Numbered from the stretch's first letter, positions 1-8,281 are shown. The stretch: 33,855 nt of DNA from Mycobacterium gordonae (GCF_001417955.2 NZ_LKTM01000352.1:1-33855), one strand, 5' to 3'. Numbers and translations: made by a program. Notes: generated by a model from the letters alone, not told the origin.

Positions 1-1097
1 CCGCCCGCGCCGCCGGCGCTGCCGGCCTGTCCGTTCAACCCGGCGCCCCCATCACCACCCTTGCCGCCGAATGCCGCGAGGGCCCCGCCGTCCACGGAGC
101 GCGCGTAGCCGGCCGTACCGCCGTCGCCACCGGCGGCGCCGCCGGGACCACCGGTGCCGCCCTTGCCGCCGCTTCCGGAAATGGCGTCCGCTCCCGCGGT
201 GACGCCCGGGGTCCGGGTGACATCGGCGCTGCCACCGTTTCCACCGTTGCCGCCATCCACCCCGACGGTGCCGGGTGACCCGGGCGAGCCGAGTCCTCCT
301 CTGGCGGCTCCGGTTTGTCCGACCTGGTTACTGGGGTTGTCCATCCCGTTGAGGCTCGGGTCGGTAACCGACGGCGGGTTCACCGCGTCTGCTCCCGTCA
401 TGCCGGCACCGCCGTGCCCGCCGTCGCCGCCGATGCCGAACAGCCCGGCGCTGCCGCCGGCGCCCCCAGTACCGCCCGTCATGCCGACCGACGTCGCCGC
501 CCCGCCGCTGCCGCCGTTCCCGCCGTAGCCGTAGAGCCACCCCCCGCTACCGCCGGCGCCGCCGTTGGCACCGGCACCAGCGGCACCTCCGGCCCCGCCG
601 TTGCCGATCAGACCGGCAGCGCCACCCGCACCTCCGGCCTGACCGGTCGCGCCCGAGCCTCCATTGCCCCCGTTGCCCAACAAGATTCCGCCCGCTGCGC
701 CGTTGGCGCCCGACCCCTCCGCGCCGTCGGCGCCGTCTCCGATCAACGGCCGGCCCAGCGCAGCTTCGGTGGGGGCATTGATCGCCTCGAGGACCTGTTG
801 TTGCAGAAGAGCCAGATTGGCGGCCTCGGTGTCCGTATAAGAGCTCACGTTCGCGGCCAGGGACTGCACGAACTGGTCGTGAAATGCCGTCGCGGCGGCA
901 GACAGGCTCTGGTAGGCCTGACCATGCCCGGAGAACAGCGACGCCAACGCCACCGACACCTCGTCAGCGCCCGCGGCCAGAACCTCCGTCGTCGCAGCGG
1001 CAGCGTTTTCGTTGGCCCACCGCAGCGCCGAACCGATACTTGCCAGATCCGCCGCTGACGACGAAAGCGCTTCTGGGGCAACCATTAGATACGACAC
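1..1097 (-). CDS. PE_PGRS family protein, 3' end beyond the window
   Basis: This is a cell-surface or secreted PE_PGRS protein of the ESX/type VII export class. Reading leftward from GTG 1097, the first ~95 residues form a PE domain: it starts VSYLMVAPEAL, has a DLASIGSAL segment, and carries the YxxxE export motif as YTDTE at residues 87-91. A linker with the GRPLIGDGADG hallmark (about 115-125) leads into Gly-Gly-X repeats of the GNGGNGG and FGIGGDGG type, which continue to the window edge, so the C-terminus is unseen. GTG 1097 is preferred because it gives the canonical PE start and has GGAAGGGAAA upstream; ATG 1085 would clip the domain. The molecular function of most PE_PGRS proteins is unknown. 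I am sure of the family, not of the orthologue. Confidence 0.93.
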   Translation of the reverse strand, partial: MSYLMVAPEALSSSAADLASIGSALRWANENAAAATTEVLAAGADEVSVALASLFSGHGQAYQSLSAAATAFHDQFVQSLAANVSSYTDTEAANLALLQQQVLEAINAPTEAALGRPLIGDGADGAEGSGANGAAGGILLGNGGNGGSGATGQAGGAGGAAGLIGNGGAGGAAGAGANGGAGGSGGWLYGYGGNGGSGGAATSVGMTGGTGGAGGSAGLFGIGGDGGHGGAGMTGADAVNPPSVTDPSLNGMDNPSNQVGQTGAARGGLGSPGSPGTVGVDGGNGGNGGSADVTRTPGVTAGADAISGSGGKGGTGGPGGAAGGDGGTAGYARSVDGGALAAFGGKGGDGGAGLNGQAGSAGGAG

Positions 1098-1459
1098 GGT
1101 GATCCATTTCCCTTCCACTTCGGGCTCGCTGATCACTCTGGTGTGGCGTCGGCCACACGTCCCTACGGCAAGCGGTGGATTGACGGGATGAAATTTCCTC
1201 CCCCAATTGGTGGACTGATACGCCGAGTGTGACTTCGGTGACGCGACACCCCGCAGCGGCGCCGGGGTATTCACAGTCGGCCTCAAGGTTTTTCGAGGGT
1301 TACAGGTATCTGCCAGACAACTGGGACACAACTTTCAGTCGATCTGGGCCCTGTCGGGTTGACTGGCTCAAGCGCCCGATGTGAGCATCGAAACCGACTT
1401 TGGCGCAAGCCTCTTCACTTCATGGTGCCCGTCGAGGCGCCCGGAAAGGTGAATAACCT
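1098..1459. other. Intergenic region between divergent PE_PGRS and narK genes
   Basis: This 362-base gap holds the start regions of two divergent genes. I see no convincing ORF. It contains a 7-bp perfect inverted repeat near the PE_PGRS gene (1141-1158), a short CCAATTGG palindrome at 1203-1210, and a GGAAAGGTG ribosome-binding site at 1443-1451 for the transporter. I could not find a clear GlnR-type box. Confidence 0.6.
1141..1158. promoter_or_regulatory. Perfect 7-bp inverted repeat upstream of PE_PGRS gene
   Basis: GTGTGGC (1141-1147) and GCCACAC (1152-1158) are separated by GTCG. The repeat lies about 45-60 bases upstream of the PE_PGRS start. It could be an operator or a small hairpin in the leader. 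No regulator is assigned. Confidence 0.35.
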
Positions 1460-2857
1460 ATGGGCCGCAACCATCGCATCGCAGACTGGAATCCCGAGGA
1501 CACCGCGGCCTGGGAAGCCGGGAACGACAAGATCGCCAGGCGCAACCTGCTCTGCACGGTGGCCGGCGATCACGTCGCGTTCTCGATCTGGTCCCTGTGG
1601 TCGGTGATGACGCTGTTCATGCCCGCAGCCGTGTACGGCTTCTCGGCCGGCGACAAGCTCTTGCTGGGTGCCGTCGCCACCCTGACCGGCGGTTGCGCAC
1701 GCATTCCCTACACACTGGGCATCGCCAGGTTCGGCGGCCGCAACTGGACCACGTTCTCGGCGTTCGTGCTGCTGATCCCCACCGCCTTGACCATCGCGCT
1801 GCTGGCCCATCCCGGTCTGCCGCTGTGGCCATATGTATTGTGCGCGGCCATGACCGGCCTGGGTGGCGGCAATTACGCGGCGTCGCTGGCCAATGTCAAC
1901 GCGTTCTATCCGGAGCGGCTCAAAGGTGCGGCGCTGGCCGTCAACGCCGGTGTCGGAAACCTGGGAGTCGCAGTGATCCAACTCGCCGGACTGTTGGCGC
2001 TGGCCGCCGCCGGTCACCAGGCGCCGTACTGGGTGTGTGCGATTTATCTTGTGCTGCTGGCAATCGCAGGTATCGCCGCGGCACTGTTCATGGACAACCT
2101 GGAACACGGCATTCAGCTGAACACGTTGCGCTCCGTGCTGTTCGTGCGGCACACCTGGGTGATCTCGCTGCTCTACATCTGCACCTTCGGCTCTTGGATC
2201 GGTTTCGCATTCGCCTTCGGCCAGGTGCTGCAGGTCAACTTCGAAGAGCACGGCGAATCCGTCAAACACGCGGCACTTCACGCGGCCCAGATCGCGTTTG
2301 TCGGGCCATTATTGGGCTCGCTGGCCCGGATATACGGCGGCCGCCTGTCCGATCGCATTGGCGGGAGCCGGGTCACCCTGGGTGTTCTCGCCGGCATGAT
2401 CCTCGCTTCAGGTTTGCTGGTGGGCATCAGCACCCATGACGACATCGCACCGGACACGGGCAGTTTCACGCTGATCGGTTACGTGACGTGCTTCATCGCG
2501 TTGTTCATCCTGGCCGGGATGGGCAACGGCTCGGTATTCAAGCTGATCCCGTCGATCTTCGAGGCACGTAGCCGTTCCCTGGATGTCGACGAGGCCCAGC
2601 GTCGACACTGGGCGCGTGCCATGTCGGGTTCGCTTATCGGATTCTGTTCAGCCGTAGGGGCACTGGGCGGGGTGGGTATCAACCTGGCGCTGCGCGAGTC
2701 CTATCTGCACAGCGGCACCGAGACCTCGGCCTACTGGACGTTCCTGGCGTCCTACGTCTTCGCCGCGTGGCTAACCTGGGCAATGTACGTGCGCCGTCCC
2801 GGCACACCTGTGATGAAGAACGCAGCCGAGGGCAATGCTGCAGCAATTGTCAGGTAA
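1460..2857 (+). CDS. narK3: NarK-family nitrate/nitrite transporter
   Basis: An inner-membrane MFS transporter of 465 residues that moves nitrate and/or nitrite. Both NarK signatures are visible: a Gly-rich motif, GLGGGNYAASLANVNAFYPE (about 133-152), and GMGNGSVFKLIPSIF (about 353-367). R81 in GGCARIP and R290 in SLARIYGG match the two substrate-binding arginines of E. coli NarK. About twelve hydrophobic segments are present. ATG 1460 follows GGAAAGGTG. It is the first gene of a run with the NnaR-like regulator (start 34 bases after its stop) and a siroheme gene, and it faces nirBD, so it probably feeds nitrite assimilation. By synteny it is narK3 (M. tuberculosis Rv0261c). The direction and preferred ion are not readable from sequence. 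Confidence 0.92.
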   Translation: MGRNHRIADWNPEDTAAWEAGNDKIARRNLLCTVAGDHVAFSIWSLWSVMTLFMPAAVYGFSAGDKLLLGAVATLTGGCARIPYTLGIARFGGRNWTTFSAFVLLIPTALTIALLAHPGLPLWPYVLCAAMTGLGGGNYAASLANVNAFYPERLKGAALAVNAGVGNLGVAVIQLAGLLALAAAGHQAPYWVCAIYLVLLAIAGIAAALFMDNLEHGIQLNTLRSVLFVRHTWVISLLYICTFGSWIGFAFAFGQVLQVNFEEHGESVKHAALHAAQIAFVGPLLGSLARIYGGRLSDRIGGSRVTLGVLAGMILASGLLVGISTHDDIAPDTGSFTLIGYVTCFIALFILAGMGNGSVFKLIPSIFEARSRSLDVDEAQRRHWARAMSGSLIGFCSAVGALGGVGINLALRESYLHSGTETSAYWTFLASYVFAAWLTWAMYVRRPGTPVMKNAAEGNAAAIVR

Positions 2858-2891
2858 CGCTTCGGAAATGAGCTTGGCATACAAAGGACAT

Positions 2892-4037
2892 ATGGCCCAG
2901 TCAACGTCTGCGCCACTCACTGGCTACCGCATCGCAGTCACCTCGGCGCGTCGCTCAGAAGAGTTGTGCGCGCTGCTGAATCGTCACGGAGCGGAGGTTT
3001 TCGCCGCGCCCGCGATCAGCATGATCGCGCTACCCGATGACGACGAATTGCACGGCAACACTGAGGCTTTGATCACCAATCCACCGGATATTCTGGTAGC
3101 CCACACCGGCATCGGATTTCGCGGCTGGGTGGCGGCGGCCGAAGGGTGGGGCCTGGCGACCGAACTCATCGACTCGTTGTCATCAGCGCGGGTCATCTCG
3201 CGCGGCCCGAAAGCAACCGGCGCACTGCGCGCCGGCGGACTCCGCGAGGAATGGTCGCCCGAATCCGAATCCTCGCACGAAGTGCTGGAATATCTACTCC
3301 AGTCGGGAGTCGACGGTAAGCGCATCGCCGTTCAGTTGCACGGCGCGGCCGACGGGTGGGATCCCTTTCCGGAGTTCCTCGGTGGTCTGCGCGCTGCGGG
3401 CGCCGACGTGGTTCCGATCCGGGTATACCGTTGGAAGCCAGTGCCATTGGACGGGGAGTTCGATCAGCTGGTCACCGGTATCGCCCGACGCCAGTTCGAC
3501 GCGGTGAGCTTCACCTCGGCCCCGGCGGCCGTGGCGGTGCTGGAGCGCAGCCGCGACCTGGGCATCGAGGACCAGGTGCTGGCGGCGTTCCGCAGCAGTG
3601 TGCACGCGATGTGCGTGGGCCCGGTGACGTCGCGGCCGTTGATCCGGCACGGGGTGCCGACGTCGTCACCAGAACGAATGCGGTTGGGCGCGTTGGCACG
3701 CCATATCGCCGAGGAACTGCCGCTGCTCGGTTCGTGCAGTGTGCGGGCCGCCGGTCATCTGGTGGACATCCGGGGTACCTGCGTGCTGGTCGACGGGTCG
3801 GTGAAGACCGTGTCGGGCAGTGGCATGGCGATACTGCATGCCCTGGCACACCGGCCCGGGGATGTGGTCGGACGCGCGGAACTGTTGCGACTGCTGCCCG
3901 GCAACGGTGGTGACACGCATGCGGTGGACACCGCCGTGCTTCGGCTGCGAACGGCGCTGGGCGACAGGAACATCGTTGCCACCGTCGTCAAGCGGGGTTA
4001 CCGGCTGGCCCTCGACGGAGAGCACGACGCGGCATGA
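2892..4037 (+). CDS. nnaR: HemD-like/winged-helix regulator of nitrate-nitrite assimilation (NnaR type)
   Basis: A cytoplasmic fusion protein of 381 residues. The N-terminal ~250 residues resemble uroporphyrinogen-III synthase (HemD); it opens with LTGYRIAVTSARR and has a later FDAVSFTSAPA segment. The C-terminal ~110 residues are an OmpR/PhoB-type winged helix (GDVVGRAELLRLL, then VDTAVLRLRTALGD and VVKRGYRLAL). Proteins of this architecture are NnaR regulators that act with GlnR on nitrate/nitrite genes in Streptomyces and M. smegmatis, so a regulatory role on narK and nirBD is likely. ATG 2892 is chosen because AAAGGA lies just upstream and the homologous region starts there; ATG 2868 and an upstream start overlapping narK are alternatives. 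Its stop overlaps the next start as ATGA, implying translational coupling. Whether the HemD domain keeps catalysis is unknown. Confidence 0.85.
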   Translation: MAQSTSAPLTGYRIAVTSARRSEELCALLNRHGAEVFAAPAISMIALPDDDELHGNTEALITNPPDILVAHTGIGFRGWVAAAEGWGLATELIDSLSSARVISRGPKATGALRAGGLREEWSPESESSHEVLEYLLQSGVDGKRIAVQLHGAADGWDPFPEFLGGLRAAGADVVPIRVYRWKPVPLDGEFDQLVTGIARRQFDAVSFTSAPAAVAVLERSRDLGIEDQVLAAFRSSVHAMCVGPVTSRPLIRHGVPTSSPERMRLGALARHIAEELPLLGSCSVRAAGHLVDIRGTCVLVDGSVKTVSGSGMAILHALAHRPGDVVGRAELLRLLPGNGGDTHAVDTAVLRLRTALGDRNIVATVVKRGYRLALDGEHDAA

Positions 4038-4744
4038 GCCTGATCCTGACGGCCCACGGCACCCGCCGGCCGGCTGGCGTCGCGATGATCGGCGACCTCG
4101 CGGCCCGGGTGGGTGAACTGCTCGACCGCAACATCGCGGTGGCGTTCGTCGACGTGCTCGGGCCCACCCCCAGCGAAGTGCTCTCGACCGTGCACGCCAG
4201 GAATGAGGCCGCAATCGTGTTGCCCGCGTTCCTTTCTCGCGGCTTCCACGTCCGGGCCGACCTGCCCGCGCATATCGAGGCCAGCGGACATCCGAATGTC
4301 CTCGTCACCCCCGCGCTCGGCCCGGGACCGGGCATCACCCGGATCATCTATCAGAACCTGCTGGAATCCGGTTGGCACTCCGAGGATTCAGTGATCCTGG
4401 CCGCCGCGGGTACTTCCGACCGCCGGGCCCGGGCCGACCTGGACGTCGCGGCGACGTTGTTGTCGACGCTGACCGGGTCGCCCGTTGAGCTGGGATTCGC
4501 GGCCACCGGCACCCCGACCATCCGCGATGCCGTCGCCAACGCCCGTCGCCGCGGTGCGCGCCGGGTCGTAGTGGCTTCCTACCTGCTGGCTGACGGGCTG
4601 TTCCAGGAGCGGCTGAACGACTGTGGCGCCGACCTCGTGACGCGGCCGCTGGGCAACCATCCCGGGGTGGCCCGCCTGCTCGCCGACCGGTTCCGGGAGG
4701 CCGCCGCTTCTTCGGCCGGAAGGCTCTACCAGCACACGGCGTGA
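4034..4744 (+). CDS. Sirohydrochlorin chelatase (CbiX/SirB family)
   Basis: A protein of 236 residues made of two similar halves. It probably inserts Fe2+ into sirohydrochlorin to make siroheme, the cofactor of NirB encoded nearby. The N-terminal half has the family's metal-binding histidines: H8 in LTAHGT and H72 in SRGFHVRADLP. The C-terminal half (from about 118) has the same fold pattern, but its first motif reads AAAGTS without histidine, so only one active site is expected. The start overlaps the regulator's stop (ATGA at 4034-4037). Cobalt chelation for cobalamin is an alternative, but the NirB context favours iron. Orthologue by synteny: Rv0259c. Confidence 0.85.
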   Translation: MSLILTAHGTRRPAGVAMIGDLAARVGELLDRNIAVAFVDVLGPTPSEVLSTVHARNEAAIVLPAFLSRGFHVRADLPAHIEASGHPNVLVTPALGPGPGITRIIYQNLLESGWHSEDSVILAAAGTSDRRARADLDVAATLLSTLTGSPVELGFAATGTPTIRDAVANARRRGARRVVVASYLLADGLFQERLNDCGADLVTRPLGNHPGVARLLADRFREAAASSAGRLYQHTA

Positions 4745-4790
4745 GCAACGACACTTGATGTTTGTGGGTATCCCGGGTAATCCTGGCAAC

Positions 4791-5240
4791 ATGGCCCGTA
4801 ACGAAGAGCCCTCGCGAGGACTCCTCGACGATGTGGCGAAGATGCTCCGTTTACCGTTCCGGACACCGGAGTTCATCGACCGCATCTTCACCGGGAGTGT
4901 CAACCAGGTGGGCCGACGCACGCTCTACATGCTGATCACCACGTGGGATGCCGCCGGCGGCGGGCCCTTTGCCGCGAGTGCGATCGCTTCCACGGGCCTG
5001 TCCAAGACCGCCGAGATCGTCCAGTCGATGTTGATCGGGCCGGTGTTCAACCCGCTGCTCAAGATGCTGGGGGCCGACAAGATCGCCGTCCGGGCCTCGC
5101 TGTGCGCATCGCAATTGGTCGGGCTGGGAATCATGCGCTACGGCGTGCGTTCCGAGCCGCTGCACTCGATGACGGTGGAACAGCTGGTGGATGCCATCGG
5201 TCCGACGATGCAGCGTTATCTCGTCGGCAAGATCGACTAG
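4791..5240 (+). CDS. TetR C-terminal-domain-like protein lacking an HTH
   Basis: A helical protein of 149 residues. The C-terminal part (VRASLCASQLVGLGIMRYG, then EPLHSMTVEQLVDAIGPTMQRYL) matches the end of TetR_C_16-type ligand domains. No N-terminal TetR helix-turn-helix is present: the preceding gene stops at 4744, leaving no room for one. It therefore looks like a free-standing ligand-binding or dimerisation domain. ATG 4791 gives an N-terminus MARNEEPSRG; TTG 4755 and ATG 4758 would add 11-12 residues, and none has a strong ribosome-binding site. The gene converges on nirD and their stop codons share CTAG. Orthologue by synteny: Rv0258c, annotated only as hypothetical. Function unknown. 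Confidence 0.8.
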   Translation: MARNEEPSRGLLDDVAKMLRLPFRTPEFIDRIFTGSVNQVGRRTLYMLITTWDAAGGGPFAASAIASTGLSKTAEIVQSMLIGPVFNPLLKMLGADKIAVRASLCASQLVGLGIMRYGVRSEPLHSMTVEQLVDAIGPTMQRYLVGKID

Positions 5241-5605
5241 GCAGCCATCCGCGCCGCGAACCGCCCCACCAGAATCCGGCCGTCGGCGGTCACGCGCACC
5301 GGGTAGACCGGCACCGAAACCCGCTCGTCATCCAGGCAGGAACCGTCGTCCAGCGCGAAAGCCTGCTTGAGGATCGGCGATTGAACCATGGCGCGGCCCG
5401 CGCGATCCCCGACGATGCCGCGGGACAGCACCGCCGCACCCGAGAACGGATCGACATTACCGATCGCGTGCACGGCGCCGTCGTCAAGCCGGAACAGCGC
5501 CGCCTGGGCACCGTCGTCGAGCAGCACCCCGACGCCGCGTCCCGGGATGAGGTGGTCGTATCGGCAGGCGGTGGTCCACGCCTGGATGTCGTTGACGGTA
5601 GTCAT
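5237..5605 (-). CDS. nirD: Nitrite reductase (NADH) small subunit NirD
   Basis: The 122-residue small subunit of assimilatory nitrite reductase; with NirB it reduces nitrite to ammonium in the cytoplasm. It has the Rieske-like fold of NirD (RLDDGAVHAIGNVDPFSGAAVLSRGIVGD), but the Cys/His pairs that would hold a [2Fe-2S] cluster are missing, as is usual in NirD. ATG 5605 has GGGAGGG a few bases upstream and lies 18 bases after nirB, so the two are co-transcribed and probably co-translated. Its TAG stop overlaps the TAG of the convergent gene within CTAG (5237-5240). Confidence 0.95.
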   Translation of the reverse strand: MTTVNDIQAWTTACRYDHLIPGRGVGVLLDDGAQAALFRLDDGAVHAIGNVDPFSGAAVLSRGIVGDRAGRAMVQSPILKQAFALDDGSCLDDERVSVPVYPVRVTADGRILVGRFAARMAA

Positions 5606-5623
5606 GATTCATTCCCTCCCTAG

Positions 5624-8185
5624 CTACAGCTGTCCGCGAACTCGCGGGATACCAATGGGCACAGGCACTTTGCGTCCCGAACGCTCGGTGAACGTCACTG
5701 TCGGGTCGACGGCGCCGGGGGCGTTGACGAAGGAGACGAACCTCGAGAGCTTGTCCGGATCCTCCAGCACGCCCTTCCATTCGCACTGATAGCCGGCGAC
5801 ATGGCGCTCGATGGCGGCCTCGAATTCCCCGGCCAGACCCAGTGAGTCGTCGCACACCACCTCGCGCACGTGGTCCAGGCCGAGTGATTCCACCCAGGGC
5901 GCGGTTCGCTGCAAGCGGTCGGCCGTGCGTATGTAGTACATGAGAAACCGGTCGATATAACGAACCAGCGTCTCGGTGTCCAAGTCGCTGGCCAGCAGTT
6001 GCGCGTGCCTGGGGGTCATTCCGCCGTTGCCGCCGACATAGAGATTCCAGCCCTGCTCGGTGGCGATCACCCCGACGTCCTTGCCGCGCGCCTCGGCACA
6101 CTCCCGTGCACAGCCCGACACCCCGAGCTTGATCTTGTGGGGTGCCCGCAGTCCGCGGTAACGCAATTCGAGGTCGATGGCCAGTTGCACCGAATCCTGC
6201 TGGCCGTACCGGCACCAGTCGCTGCCGACGCAACTCTTCACGGTCCGCAACGCCTTGCCGTAGGCGTGACCCGACTCCATGCCGGCATCGACCAGGCGCT
6301 TCCAGATTGCCGGCAACTGGTCCACCCGGGCCCCGAACAGGTCGATCCGCTGACCGCCGGTGATCTTGGTGTAGAGACCGAAATCCTGTGCGATCTGGCC
6401 GATCAGGATCAAGTGCTCGGGCTTGATGTCGCCGCCGGGCACCCGCGGCACCACCGAGTAGCTGCCGTTGCGCTGGATGTTGGCCAGGAAGTGGTCGTTG
6501 GAGTCCTGCAGTGAGGCCTGCTCGCCGTCCAGGATGTGATCGGATCCAGTGGAAGCCAGGATGGAGGCGACCACGGGTTTGCAGATGTCGCAACCCTTTC
6601 CGCGGCCGAAGCGCTCCAGCAGTCCGGAGAAGGTGCGGATCTCGGTCGCCGAGATGATCTCGAACAGCTCCGCCCGCGACTGCCCGAAGTGCTCGCACAG
6701 CGCCTTGGACTGCTCCACGCCCTCGGCTTCCAGCAGCTGCTTGAGCAGCGGGACGCAGGATCCACACGAGGTACCGGCGGAAGTGCAGGACTTCAGCGCC
6801 GCGACGTCGGCGCAGCCGTCGGCGATGGCGCACTTCAGGTCGCCCTTGCTGACGTTGTTGCAGGAGCAGATCTGGGCCGAATCCGGCAGTGCCCCAATGC
6901 CCAGAGCACCGGCCGTACCAGCCGACCCGGCCGGGGCGATGAGCGCGAGCGGGTCGCCGGGCAGTTCGCTGCCGACCATGGGACGCAGCACCCCGTACGA
7001 CGAGGCATCGCCGACCAGCACACCGCCGAGCAGCGTCCTGGCATCGTCGGAGAGCACCAGCTTGGCGTAGGTGCGGTTCACCGCGTCGTTGATGACGACC
7101 TCAAGGCAGTTCTCTGTGCTGCCCATTGCGTCGCCGAAGCTGGCGACGTCGACGCCGAGCAGCTTGAGCTTGGTCGACAGGTCCGCCTCGGGAAATTCCG
7201 CGCTGCCGTCGACCAGCCGGTCGGCCACCACCTCGGCGCTGGTGTAGCCAGGGCCAACCAGGCCGTAGCACCGGCCCTCGATTGCCGCTACCTCGCCCAC
7301 CGCGTAAATGTCGGGATCGCTGGTGCGGCAGGCCAAGTCGGTGAGCACGCCGCCGCGTGGGGCGATATCCAAGCCGGCGGCCCGGGCCAGTTCGTCGCGA
7401 GGCCGGATGCCGGCGGCGAAAATCAGCACGCCCGCGTCGATCACCCGGCCATCGGAGAGTCGCACCACCATCGATTCGGACCCGTCCGAATGCGTAACCG
7501 GCTCAATCGATTCGGTGCCGGTTCCGACGTGGATGTCGATCCCGAGCTCGCCGATCATCCGGGCGAGCAGCGCGCCGCCCGCCTCGTCGATCTGCTGAGC
7601 CATCAACCGGGGCATCATCTCAACGACGTGTGTCGCTAACCCGAACTGGCGCAGAGCGTTTGCGGCCTCCAGGCCCAGCAGTCCGCCACCGATGACAACG
7701 CCGGCGCCACCCGACTCGACGGCGCGCTGAGCGCCGGCTCGGATGGCGTCGAGATCGTCGAGGGTCCGGTAGACGTGGCACGACGGCAGGTCGTGGCCGG
7801 TGACCGGGGGCACGAAGGCGTAGGAGCCGGTGGCCAGAACCAGGGCGTCGTAACCGTGGACCCGGCCGTCGGTAGTGACGACTGTCTTTGCCGCACGGTT
7901 GATTTCGGTGACGCGGGTGTTCAGCAGCAGTTCCACCTGCGGGTCCCCGACGTAGTCGTTGCCGGGCAGGGCCAGCAGGCTGCGGTCCCAGCTTTCGGTG
8001 TAGGAGGTCAGGCCGACGCGGTCGTAGGCGGCATCGGCCTCCTCGGCCAACACGGTGATTCGCCAAGCACCGCTGGCGTCGCGGGCGCGCAGCGCCTCGA
8101 CGAACCGATGGCCGACCATGCCGTGGCCGACCACGACAACACGCCGGACGTCAGCGCGCGCGGGAGTACTTCCGGCAGAGGACAT
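5624..8185 (-). CDS. nirB: Nitrite reductase (NADH) large subunit NirB
   Basis: An 853-residue cytoplasmic enzyme that reduces nitrite to ammonium with NADH. In order: an FAD-binding motif VVGHGMVGHR (about 18-27); a second nucleotide-binding motif VVIGGGLLGLEAANAL (163-178) for NADH; a BFD-like [2Fe-2S] domain with C440, C442, C474 and C477; a further CDIC pair near 532-535; the ferredoxin-like nitrite reductase half-domain (about 565-630); and the [4Fe-4S]-siroheme site with C652, C658, C692 and C696 (SCVGSDWC and SGCAREC). Length and all ligands are normal, so it should be active. It is followed by nirD after 18 bases. No ribosome-binding site precedes ATG 8185, and a -10 hexamer sits six bases upstream, suggesting a leaderless mRNA. 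Siroheme should come from the chelatase at 4034-4744. Confidence 0.97.
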   Translation of the reverse strand: MSSAGSTPARADVRRVVVVGHGMVGHRFVEALRARDASGAWRITVLAEEADAAYDRVGLTSYTESWDRSLLALPGNDYVGDPQVELLLNTRVTEINRAAKTVVTTDGRVHGYDALVLATGSYAFVPPVTGHDLPSCHVYRTLDDLDAIRAGAQRAVESGGAGVVIGGGLLGLEAANALRQFGLATHVVEMMPRLMAQQIDEAGGALLARMIGELGIDIHVGTGTESIEPVTHSDGSESMVVRLSDGRVIDAGVLIFAAGIRPRDELARAAGLDIAPRGGVLTDLACRTSDPDIYAVGEVAAIEGRCYGLVGPGYTSAEVVADRLVDGSAEFPEADLSTKLKLLGVDVASFGDAMGSTENCLEVVINDAVNRTYAKLVLSDDARTLLGGVLVGDASSYGVLRPMVGSELPGDPLALIAPAGSAGTAGALGIGALPDSAQICSCNNVSKGDLKCAIADGCADVAALKSCTSAGTSCGSCVPLLKQLLEAEGVEQSKALCEHFGQSRAELFEIISATEIRTFSGLLERFGRGKGCDICKPVVASILASTGSDHILDGEQASLQDSNDHFLANIQRNGSYSVVPRVPGGDIKPEHLILIGQIAQDFGLYTKITGGQRIDLFGARVDQLPAIWKRLVDAGMESGHAYGKALRTVKSCVGSDWCRYGQQDSVQLAIDLELRYRGLRAPHKIKLGVSGCARECAEARGKDVGVIATEQGWNLYVGGNGGMTPRHAQLLASDLDTETLVRYIDRFLMYYIRTADRLQRTAPWVESLGLDHVREVVCDDSLGLAGEFEAAIERHVAGYQCEWKGVLEDPDKLSRFVSFVNAPGAVDPTVTFTERSGRKVPVPIGIPRVRGQL

Positions 8186-8191
8186 GTCACG

Positions 8192-8197
8192 AGACTA
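8192..8197 (-). promoter_or_regulatory. Candidate -10 element for a leaderless nirB transcript
   Basis: On the minus strand TAGTCT (8197 to 8192) fits the mycobacterial TANNNT -10 pattern and ends six bases before the nirB ATG. No Shine-Dalgarno sequence is present between it and the start. This spacing would place transcription initiation at the A of the ATG. Confidence 0.45.
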
Positions 8198-8281
8198 CGA
8201 AGCCGATGTTGCCGCGAATGACGCCGAATGTGACGCATTCATCACGCCGTCCTCACAACTGGCAATCGCCTGTGTGACGAT

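Noticed and set aside
1..1058. Plus-strand open frames opposite the PE_PGRS gene.
   Set aside because: They are Pro/Ala-rich complements of GGX repeats.
1203..1210. CCAATTGG palindrome, also found near 17775.
   Set aside because: Eight-base palindromes arise often by chance and the two sites share no further flanking sequence or function.
5484..6833. Open frame of about 450 codons on the nirB strand in another frame.
   Set aside because: Arg-rich shadow translation of nirB without any domain.
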